From: JAENVT01 sp040005915
GTDB taxonomy: Bacteria > Actinomycetota > Acidimicrobiia > Acidimicrobiales > Ilumatobacteraceae
Reading direction: 5' to 3'
Length of the DNA: 47,576 bases
NCBI GenBank assembly: GCA_040005915.1
Contig: JBDTYA010000074.1
Location: 1 to 47,576, forward strand
The stretch's first letter is position 1, and every line of letters starts with the position of its first letter. The notes beneath the pieces are model-generated. The model was not told where the DNA came from and made no database searches. It worked only from the letters and a program-made list of their open reading frames with translations. Shown one piece after another: positions 42,301 to 47,576 of this stretch. A program made the position numbers and the translations under genes.

Positions 42301-42457
42301 GGCCCCACAAGGCGTCGACGAGCTGATCAGCCGGCACCACCCGCCCACAGCTCAGCGTCAACATCACCAGCAGCGCCCGCAGCTTGGCGCCGGTGACAAC
42401 AACGTCGGTCTGATCGTCGTCGAGGACCTGGAGCTCGCCGAGAAGGCGGATCTGCAT
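39395..42457 (-). CDS. AfsR/SARP-type regulator: OmpR-like HTH, BTAD, NB-ARC ATPase, TPR
   Basis: A 1020-residue regulator in the AfsR order. Residues 1-92 are an OmpR-like winged helix (GAKLRALLVMLTLSCGRVVP; LQGLVSKLRRALG), 97-243 a BTAD domain and 275-560 a nucleotide-binding STAND module. That module has Walker A GPGGVGKTR (297-305), Walker B LLILLDNCEHV and the GLPLAIELAAARTRAF element. The C-terminal half is TPR-like helical repeats. AfsR proteins integrate kinase and nucleotide signals to activate secondary-metabolism or stress genes. No biosynthetic cluster is visible in this window. It is the opposite domain order from the regulator at 933-3617. Confidence 0.92.
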   Translation of the reverse strand: MQIRLLGELQVLDDDQTDVVVTGAKLRALLVMLTLSCGRVVPADQLVDALWGPESTAAARNGLQGLVSKLRRALGSASLVATRGGGYALEVPPESVDLHRFEQLVAEGRARTSSDLASAIALLAQADSLWRGGALAEFAYEEFASAEVSRITELRLTAVEERLDIELQLGRHRSVIGELEALVTAHALRERLRGLLMIALYRAGRQADALRTFQDGRRILGEELGLEPGPELRQLEAAILAQDPSLDVKPPGESDSGVSTGQRSSVPGSLTALVGRDDEVRDLTRLFRDHRFITLVGPGGVGKTRLALEVARDEASRLAHGACMVELAHVGDPEGVAAAIGSALDLPDAKRLAEMIGNRDLLILLDNCEHVIGTAAEIAEDLLRRCPGLRLLATSREGLRVAGETIWPVPPLATDDARRLFIERARAAGASLALTDEVNAVISDICIRLDGLPLAIELAAARTRAFPIQQISSRLNDRFRLLTGGSRTALPRQQTLRAVVDWSYELLFNDEQRVFERLSVFLGGCDLATAEAICADDSLDAADLGDIIQTLVDKSLVIAVPRGDELRFTQLQTLAQYGREKLAERGDAEKIRNAMSAHYGRLCARSANAYIGDEQRSWLVTIDREQDNLRGALEWAVANDDADTALTIAGGCSWPHWLAGSAVEGKRWIDDAFRCKGEASERATALALIGRGLLDFQLGAPAGVDSDLKAALATFLASGDLASTCLAYSFYAEVASARGEVEEGRRRRLELLDFYSGMPDDPFVLAARAFTRGKLSGLAGDLEASERHYRESVTSFSRIDRPMMLAMTQALVADFDERLGNYRDAIDNLEQSVATNETLGLRGFNGSLLARLGWALLQDGDARGSELAYDRALDLGRRLSNTPVVFHALIGRAVLHRLDGRNATAAEAATEALDVYLAGGPRRLANRVDPRADLLGGAAVCCTELGILAAGGVEAEHAARLLGHAERLRANVGLAVPRFQRDAFDQACETASLVLGPDAFRAAFELGRLQVLGDTLMFRL

Positions 42458-42481
42458 GGCCCGACGGTATCGGACTCGTCG

Positions 42482-42712
42482 TCAAGCGATCTCTGGCGGT
42501 GGCGAACAGTGTGTCGCACACAGCTCGGCGAATCGCCGACGCACACGCTCCGACGCGTCACTGTGGTCGATTGCGCAGGCGAGCAGCCCGATGACCTCGT
42601 CGTCGCGGCCGAAGTGGACGAAGTGTTCGAACGCCAGATCGATCGCGCGCCCGACAGCACCCGCAGAGCACAGGTCGCGGAGCTCGTCGAGGTGTCGTTG
42701 CCGGCGGGACAT
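42482..42712 (-). CDS. Small hypothetical protein
   Basis: A putative 76-residue helical, Arg/Asp-rich protein (RHLDELRDLCSAGAVGRAID; HFGRDDEVIGLLACAID; SERVRRRFAELCATH). It has four cysteines in no recognisable zinc pattern. Coding-like amino-acid use and a same-strand position 24 bases before the AfsR-like gene suggest it is real. The start is uncertain (ATG 42712 or GTG 42727). No family recognised. Confidence 0.5.
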   Translation of the reverse strand: MSRRQRHLDELRDLCSAGAVGRAIDLAFEHFVHFGRDDEVIGLLACAIDHSDASERVRRRFAELCATHCSPPPEIA

Positions 42713-42775
42713 GCGCCCACGATCCACCGGCGCGCTGACGCCGCGCTGAACTCCGACTGAAAAACGTGCGGCCGG

Positions 42776-43585
42776 CTATTCGGCTGGCTTGATCCCGATG
42801 ACTTCGCCGTGAACGACGATGAACAGCGCCTCAGGGTCGGCCGCCCACTGCAGAAACCCGTCGGCGATGCCGTCCAATTCGGACTCGGTGGTCAGCCCGT
42901 ACTCGAGACTCTGTGTCGCGAACTGGCTCTGGCGCACACGATCGGCCCAGAGCCCACCCCACCAGGCGCGGTCCTCGGCAGTCTGGAACGTCCAATTCGA
43001 CGACGACACCTGGAGCTGTTCGAACCCGGCCGTTCGGACCCAGCGGTGCAGCATTCGCCCAGCGTCTGCTGCCGCGCCGTTGCGCTCCGTCAGCTGATGG
43101 TAGAGCTCCATCCATCGCGTGAGTCGCGGATCCTCAGGCGACCACAGGAACGCCCCGTAGTCGCTGTCGCGGGCAGCCACCTGCCCTCCCGGCCTCAACA
43201 CCCGACGTATCTCGCGGAGCGCGCCGACCGGGTCACCGAGGTGCTGCAACACCTGATGGGCGAACACCATGTCGAACGTCCCGTCGTCGTAATCGAGGGC
43301 GTACACATCGCCGACCTCGAACCTCAGGTTGGCGGCTCCGAGTTCGTCCTGGGCAATGCCAATGACATCGCCGGGGAGGTCGACGCCCACGACTGTCCCG
43401 TCCGGGATCCTGCGCGCCAGATCCGCGGTGATGGTGCCCGGGCCGCAACCAACATCGAGCAGCGACATGTCGGCGCGGAGGTGCGGAAGTATGAATGCCG
43501 CCGAGTTCTCCGCGGTGCGCCACCTGTGGCTGCGCAACACGGACTCGTGGTGACCGTGTGTATATCGGTCGGTCTTGTCGGTCAT
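42776..43585 (-). CDS. Class I SAM-dependent methyltransferase (UbiE-like)
   Basis: A 269-residue methyltransferase. Motif I is MSLLDVGCGPGTITADLARR (about 40-59), an acidic GVDLPGDVI motif II, GDVYALDYDDGTFDMVFAHQ and the post-motif REIRRVLRPGGQVAARD. The C-terminal part carries WAADRVRQ-like helices and ends IVVHGEVIGIKP. It resembles UbiE/ArsM-type enzymes acting on small molecules. ATG 43585 is the family start; the long upstream frame reads antisense through palindromic repeats and is spurious. Promoter not identified; array B lies directly upstream. Confidence 0.9.
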   Translation of the reverse strand: MTDKTDRYTHGHHESVLRSHRWRTAENSAAFILPHLRADMSLLDVGCGPGTITADLARRIPDGTVVGVDLPGDVIGIAQDELGAANLRFEVGDVYALDYDDGTFDMVFAHQVLQHLGDPVGALREIRRVLRPGGQVAARDSDYGAFLWSPEDPRLTRWMELYHQLTERNGAAADAGRMLHRWVRTAGFEQLQVSSSNWTFQTAEDRAWWGGLWADRVRQSQFATQSLEYGLTTESELDGIADGFLQWAADPEALFIVVHGEVIGIKPAE

Positions 43586-43658
43586 GCCCCGACGATAGAT
43601 CGGGCGGGCCGTTCTCGGACACGCCGGCATCTCCACCCGTCCCACCGCCGTCACAGTT

Positions 43659-43749
43659 GGGCGCGATACCGGTACCGGCGGTTCCCACCTTCCGCCCGAT
43701 CGGCCCCAACGGGCGCGATTTTGGCACTGGAGGTACCGAGATCGCGCCC
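43659..43749. repeat. Two phased 39-bp palindromes, 52-bp period (array B)
   Basis: Units are at 43659-43697 (degenerate right arm) and 43711-43749. They share the same 39-bp length, outer arms GGGCGCGAT / ATCGCGCCC and 13-bp spacer as array A at 25996-26138. A further half-arm GGGCGCGAT is at 43798-43806, out of phase. The array fills the 244-base spacer between the methyltransferase start and the sugar-transferase stop. Confidence 0.8.
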
Positions 43750-43829
43750 AACGGATCCCTCGCCGAGTCGGCTGGTCTGGGCTCGACGAGACAGGCCGGG
43801 CGCGATCCGTGCAGCCGCCTGCGCGGAGA

Positions 43830-45515
43830 CTATGAAGCCGTCTGCCCGCTGGTCGATTGTGTGATCGGGCCGAGGTCGCGATATTCGTCGACGACACTCG
43901 GGAGAAGCGAAAGGACAGTCAGCGGTACAGGATCCTTGTGGCGCCGGAAGACCGTCATGAGCAGGCGAGCCGAGATCTGTTCGAGAGTGCCGACGATGAT
44001 CATGAAATCCAGGGTCAACGACCAGTTCTCGACATAGAAGAGGTCGAGCCGGCGGTAGGCCTCGAACGAAGGGTTGTCGCGAGCCTCGACCTGCCAGAGG
44101 CCGGTGATACCCGGCATCACCTGCTCGCGAGCGCGAAGCGCCTCGGGGAAGTGCTCGACCTCGGCCGGCAATGCAGGCCTGGGGCCGACCAAGCTCATCT
44201 GGCCGCGCAACACGTTGATCAGTTGGGGCAATTCGTCGAGACTGGACTCACGCAGGAACCGGCCGACGCGCGTCACGCGGGGATCCGACACCATCTTGAA
44301 CAGTGGGCCACTACGTTCGTTGGCTGCCGAGAGCTTTGCGAGCTGCTGCTCGGCGTCGACCGCCATGGTCCGAAACTTCAGCACGCTGAAGAGCACGCCG
44401 CTCTTGCCAACCCGCTTCTGCCTGAAGAACACCGGGCCACCATCGGTCAGCTTGACCGCCGCAGCGGTCACCAGCAGAACCGGGCTCGCCAGGACGAGCG
44501 CTATCGCCGAGAATACGACGTCGAACACCCGCTTGGCGATCACTTGCGTTCGAGCGAGGGACGGCGGCTCGACATACAGCATCGGCTCGTGGGCAAGCGA
44601 CATCGACCGAACGCGGCGCGAATCGATTCCGGAGAAGCCGGTGGCGACGAACACATGGATGCCGTCGCGTTGCGCCTCGCGAATCAAAACGTTCATGCGG
44701 ACCGAGGTGATCTCCTGCGGCAGAACGACGAGCCCCGAAACATCGGACTCGCGGATCAGTTCCTCGGCTTGGTGCTCGGCACCGAGCCACAGGCGGTCGA
44801 GCCCCCACTTGCGAGCTGCGGTGCGATCACCGACGAGGCCGACGACTTTGATGCCCACCTCGCGGTGAATCTCGATCAGGTCGACGAGTCGCTTGGTTTC
44901 TTCGTTCGCGCCGATCAGCAACACCCTGCGGCAGAACTGCCCGCTGGCACGCGCTGTCGTGAGCCGCCAGCGAAAGGCGGAACGCCAGATCACGAGAAGA
45001 ACCAGCATGAGGACGGAAGCAGTGAGGACTTCGTAGATCCTCATGTCGAGCTGCGCCACGCGATCGAGGAGGAGGACCGCTGCCCCCACGATTGCCGTCG
45101 CTCGAGTCGCGCGGGTGAGCTCGACGACGCGGATCGCACTGACGCGGGCGAGGAGCAGCCCCTGGGACCGGATGGCCCAGAACCCGGACACCACGGCGAA
45201 CATGGCGATGTACACGGCGACGCTGTACCGATGACTCGTCGAATATCCGGTGACGACCAGTGCGGCGCCGTAGGCCACGAGGACCGAAGCCAAATCGCCC
45301 GCGACCAGGTACAACTTCAACCGATTGCGGCCGACAAAACCGCGCAGACCGCGCCCCGAGTCTGGAGCACGGGCGAGCCCGTCGAGCACCTTCTCGGTCA
45401 AAGCAGAATTGATGAACTCGCCCACGTCCCGCACATCCGTCCATGTATTTGTTGACGTCCCGTCAACGCTTCGGTTATACCACAGACGTTCGGAGTCCGG
45501 TGGTGATTCCCGCAA
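43830..45515 (-). CDS. Polyprenyl-phosphate sugar transferase (exopolysaccharide priming glycosyltransferase)
   Basis: A 561-residue enzyme of the WcaJ/WbaP-like bacterial sugar transferase type. The N-terminal half has four to five TM segments and a CoA-binding-like region (RRVLLIGANEETKRLVDLIE). The catalytic C-terminal domain starts with KRVFDVVFSAIALVLASPVL and contains VFFRQKRVGKSG, LKFRTM, SSLDELPQLINVLRGQMSLV and GPRPALP. It transfers a sugar-1-phosphate to undecaprenyl phosphate on the inner membrane, the first step of exopolysaccharide synthesis. The start is uncertain: TTG 45515 is the longest. GTG 45434, downstream of a perfect dyad, may be the true one. Confidence 0.9.
   Translation of the reverse strand: MRESPPDSERLWYNRSVDGTSTNTWTDVRDVGEFINSALTEKVLDGLARAPDSGRGLRGFVGRNRLKLYLVAGDLASVLVAYGAALVVTGYSTSHRYSVAVYIAMFAVVSGFWAIRSQGLLLARVSAIRVVELTRATRATAIVGAAVLLLDRVAQLDMRIYEVLTASVLMLVLLVIWRSAFRWRLTTARASGQFCRRVLLIGANEETKRLVDLIEIHREVGIKVVGLVGDRTAARKWGLDRLWLGAEHQAEELIRESDVSGLVVLPQEITSVRMNVLIREAQRDGIHVFVATGFSGIDSRRVRSMSLAHEPMLYVEPPSLARTQVIAKRVFDVVFSAIALVLASPVLLVTAAAVKLTDGGPVFFRQKRVGKSGVLFSVLKFRTMAVDAEQQLAKLSAANERSGPLFKMVSDPRVTRVGRFLRESSLDELPQLINVLRGQMSLVGPRPALPAEVEHFPEALRAREQVMPGITGLWQVEARDNPSFEAYRRLDLFYVENWSLTLDFMIIVGTLEQISARLLMTVFRRHKDPVPLTVLSLLPSVVDEYRDLGPITQSTSGQTAS
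45451..45467. promoter_or_regulatory. Perfect 7-3-7 dyad upstream of the sugar transferase
   Basis: GTTGACG-TCC-CGTCAAC is a perfect 17-bp palindrome. On the minus strand it lies just past a TATAAC -10-like element (45474-45479). If the gene starts at GTG 45434 the dyad lies in the leader, where an operator would act. If the TTG 45515 start is right it lies inside codons, making a site less likely. Confidence 0.45.
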
Positions 45516-45977
45516 GAATGGGTGGGCGGGTCACGATTCTTGACAATTTCTTGAGTTGCTGCATCACGGGATGGCTGGCTCGCCCTGTCGAGCTGCCCAG
45601 CCGGCGTCGAGCATCGCGAGGATCGACGACTCGTGCAGCTTGCACAGCGGCGTGATCCCCACGGACGCTGTCGCTCGGCAGTCACATCCCGACACATGAC
45701 AGATCGGGACGACCAGGCAGACTTCGCGCACGCAGTGACTACGCCACCTGGTTCTCAAGTCGCCCCCGACATGTCCGACTGCCTCCAGCTCACGCTCTGC
45801 CTCGGCTGGCAGCCGAGCCCCAATGAAGATCGATCATCACCGTCGCGAAGCTCGCGGCGAGACAACAGCGAAGAATAGCGCTAATCACCCTTTCGCGCCC
45901 ACATCTGCTGCCAGATTCCCCTGGAGGTACAGTTCGCGGCATGCGGGACTCGCAATGAACATGCCCGTTGGCCGACG
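45516..45977. other. Spacer between sugar transferase and hydrolase genes
   Basis: About 460 bases without a convincing gene. It holds only short frames, including a 43-codon minus-strand frame with CDC...CKLH cysteines but no ribosome site, and no clear terminator. It is slightly less GC-rich than its surroundings. It probably contains the divergent promoters of an exopolysaccharide cluster. Confidence 0.4.
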
Positions 45978-47576
45978 ATGACCGCCTCACCCCACTACTT
46001 CGGGCCGACGCACCGCAGACGGTTCTCGATGCTTCATTGGCCGAGTGGTGCCGTGCAGGGAAGCGCACTGATCTGCCCTCCGGTCGCGTACGAGGCGGTG
46101 TGCGCACATCAATCGCTCCGACGGTTGGCCGAGGAGTTCGCAGAGCGTGGCATCGCCACGATGCGACTCGACTACGACGGCACGGGCAACTCGATCGGCG
46201 ACGCACGTGATGCTGGTCGCGTCGAATCCTGGATCGAATCCATCCGTGACGCGATCGTTGAGCTCATACGCCTGGCCGGGGTGAGACCTGTCGTCGTCGG
46301 GGTTCGACTGGGTGGCACCCTGGCGATGCAGGTACCGAACATTGCATCGGAGACTGCTGGCGTGGTTCTTTGGGACCCGGTGGTCGACGGTCGCCGATAC
46401 ACCCGATCGCTCAAATTGCTGGGCAACTCGGTGGATCCGGACGTGCACCCCGACGTGGAGACGGTCGTCGGCGGCATACCGTTCACCCGCGAAACGCTCG
46501 GCGCACTGGCGAAGCTGCGCCTCGAACTGGGCGACGTACGGACGCGTGGGTTGGTCGTGCTGCGGGCGGAGGTCGCCGCGCCCGAGACCGAACTGCCCAC
46601 CGGCTGGGAGCTTCGCCGCCTTCCCGGCACGAATCGGATGCTCGACACGGACGCCGAACTGGCTGACGTCCCACAGGGAATCCTGGATGCAATCACTGAA
46701 TGGGCGGTACGCAACGTCGCCAGGCCGGCGGGCACGGTCGACATGCCGATCCTCGAGCAGTCAGCGATCGAAGTGGCCGACGGCCATCGCATCGTTCACA
46801 GCTCACGGCGAATCGGCCCGAACGGAATCCTCGCTTTCGAGACATGCCGCGACGGCTCCGCCGGCCGGGTCGGAGTGTTGATGTTGAACAACGGCGTCGC
46901 TCCGGTCGTGGGGCCGGGTCGCTCGTGGATCGAGCTCGCCCGCCGATGCGCCGTCGAGGGTCATCGAGTCGTGCGGCTGGATCTGAGTGGTCTCGGCGAG
47001 AGCCCTGCCTGGCCGGGATACCGCGAACAGGACAGCTACCCCGTACGCGCCGGCCACGACATTGCGAGCGCCGTCGACCTCATGAAGGCTTCGGGCACGG
47101 AGACGATCACGACCGTCGGCCTGTGCTCCGGCGCCCTGTTGAGCTTCGATGGCGCAAAGCGATCACCCGACATCGAGACGATCATCAGCATCAACGGACG
47201 GTTCGACAAGCCCTTCCACGACCGACGGCGAGATCGCCCCGACCGTGCAGCTCGACAGACGGCTCGTGTCGCCGCGATCCCCCTCCACAAGACACCGCTG
47301 GTTCCGATCTTCGAGCGCGTACCGGCGTGGTTCTGGTCAGTCTGTGACCGGTTGCACATCGTCGCACTCCCCACGCACGCAATTTCGCGCTTCGTGGAGC
47401 GCCGGCCAAGCCGCCTCGTGCTGATATTCGGCCCGAACGAACTGGGGCTGAGAAGCCTTCGCCGTCGCGCCGGTCGAGTGTTCGATCGACTCGTGAGCAC
47501 GCCGGGGGTGACGTTGGTCGAGGTCGACACGCTCGATCACAGCATGTTCGATCTGGGTGCCCGCGAGCTCGTCTTC
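45978..47576 (+). CDS. Tandem alpha/beta-hydrolase protein, truncated by the window end
   Basis: An open frame of at least 533 codons running off the window. It consists of two alpha/beta-hydrolase-like domains. Domain 1 (about 15-240) has ICPPVAYEAVCAH, a MRLDYDGTGNSIGD strand-loop and a nucleophile elbow GVRLGGTLA, where Arg110 replaces the usual Ser. Domain 2 (about 245-533) has GVLMLNNGVAPVVGPGRSW, VVRLDLSGLGESP and elbow GLCSGALLSF with Cys383. Such hydrolases occur in exosortase and exopolysaccharide clusters as type 1/type 2 pairs; here they are fused. The adjacent sugar transferase supports that context. ATG 45978 is assumed. Confidence 0.8.
   Translation, partial: MTASPHYFGPTHRRRFSMLHWPSGAVQGSALICPPVAYEAVCAHQSLRRLAEEFAERGIATMRLDYDGTGNSIGDARDAGRVESWIESIRDAIVELIRLAGVRPVVVGVRLGGTLAMQVPNIASETAGVVLWDPVVDGRRYTRSLKLLGNSVDPDVHPDVETVVGGIPFTRETLGALAKLRLELGDVRTRGLVVLRAEVAAPETELPTGWELRRLPGTNRMLDTDAELADVPQGILDAITEWAVRNVARPAGTVDMPILEQSAIEVADGHRIVHSSRRIGPNGILAFETCRDGSAGRVGVLMLNNGVAPVVGPGRSWIELARRCAVEGHRVVRLDLSGLGESPAWPGYREQDSYPVRAGHDIASAVDLMKASGTETITTVGLCSGALLSFDGAKRSPDIETIISINGRFDKPFHDRRRDRPDRAARQTARVAAIPLHKTPLVPIFERVPAWFWSVCDRLHIVALPTHAISRFVERRPSRLVLIFGPNELGLRSLRRRAGRVFDRLVSTPGVTLVEVDTLDHSMFDLGARELVF

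Noticed and set aside
39395..42457. A secondary-metabolite cluster controlled by the AfsR-like protein
   Set aside because: No PKS, NRPS, terpene or RiPP gene in the window.
43857..45455. 532-codon plus-strand frame opposite the sugar transferase
   Set aside because: Glu/His/Arg-rich mirror of the real gene; no motif.
45564..45695. 43-codon minus-strand frame with CDC...CKLH that could be a zinc knuckle protein
   Set aside because: GTG start, no ribosome site, no homologue I recall; too weak to list.

Overview
The window is 47.6 kb of high-GC, gene-dense actinobacterial chromosome. The families present are AfsR/SARP-type and LuxR-like BTAD regulators, DUF2630, a mycobacterial-type AAC(2')-I acetyltransferase, a DinB2-like polymerase, ECF42 sigma/DGPF modules and a lipobox protein. 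Leaderless promoters are frequent. Together these suggest an actinobacterium, perhaps of the Acidimicrobiia (Ilumatobacter-like), but no rRNA or other phylogenetic marker is present, so the placement is inference. I see no tRNA, rRNA, insertion sequence, prophage or CRISPR array.

Layout. 0.1-7 kb: aldo/keto reductase, a large LuxR-like/BTAD regulator, an orphan PAAR-like DUF4280 protein, a DUF3500 protein and a thiamine-diphosphate enzyme. 7.1-12.2 kb: an envelope-stress-like locus with an HtrA protease, a response regulator/histidine kinase/cation-proton antiporter operon and a stand-alone glycogen-binding (CBM48) protein. Two identically built 26-bp boxes bracket this locus. 12.2-15 kb: TetR regulator and a DrrAB-type ABC exporter with paired operators. 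15-17.9 kb: ECF42 sigma factor with DGPF partner, a DinB/TIGR03086-like protein and AAC(2')-I. 18-23.2 kb: TetR/MFS exporter, a pyridoxamine-oxidase-fold protein and MarR/ABC exporter. 23.2-26.2 kb: a second ECF42/DGPF module, a DinB2-like polymerase with leucine at the steric gate, and a 52-bp-period array of 39-bp palindromes. 26.2-31.3 kb: TetR, cupin, GntR with a membrane protein, AlaX/EVE pair, LacI regulator and an AT-hook-like protein. 31.3-34.2 kb: a four-gene membrane/ABC-2 operon. 34.3-42.7 kb: lipoprotein, methyltransferase, EAL-DICT protein, DUF2630, MMPL transporter, AfsR-like regulator and a small protein. 42.8-47.6 kb: methyltransferase, a second pair of the same palindromes, a polyprenyl-phosphate sugar transferase and a truncated tandem alpha/beta-hydrolase. 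The last two suggest that an exopolysaccharide cluster begins here.

How it works together. Much of the window is drug/stress defence: four exporter systems with local repressors or candidate repressors, one aminoglycoside acetyltransferase, two alternative sigma modules and one two-component/protease circuit. Most units are divergent regulator-target pairs with visible dyad operators in the shared spacer. The strongest candidates for undescribed biology are the shared regulatory box of the HtrA/two-component/CBM48 locus and the phased palindrome arrays.
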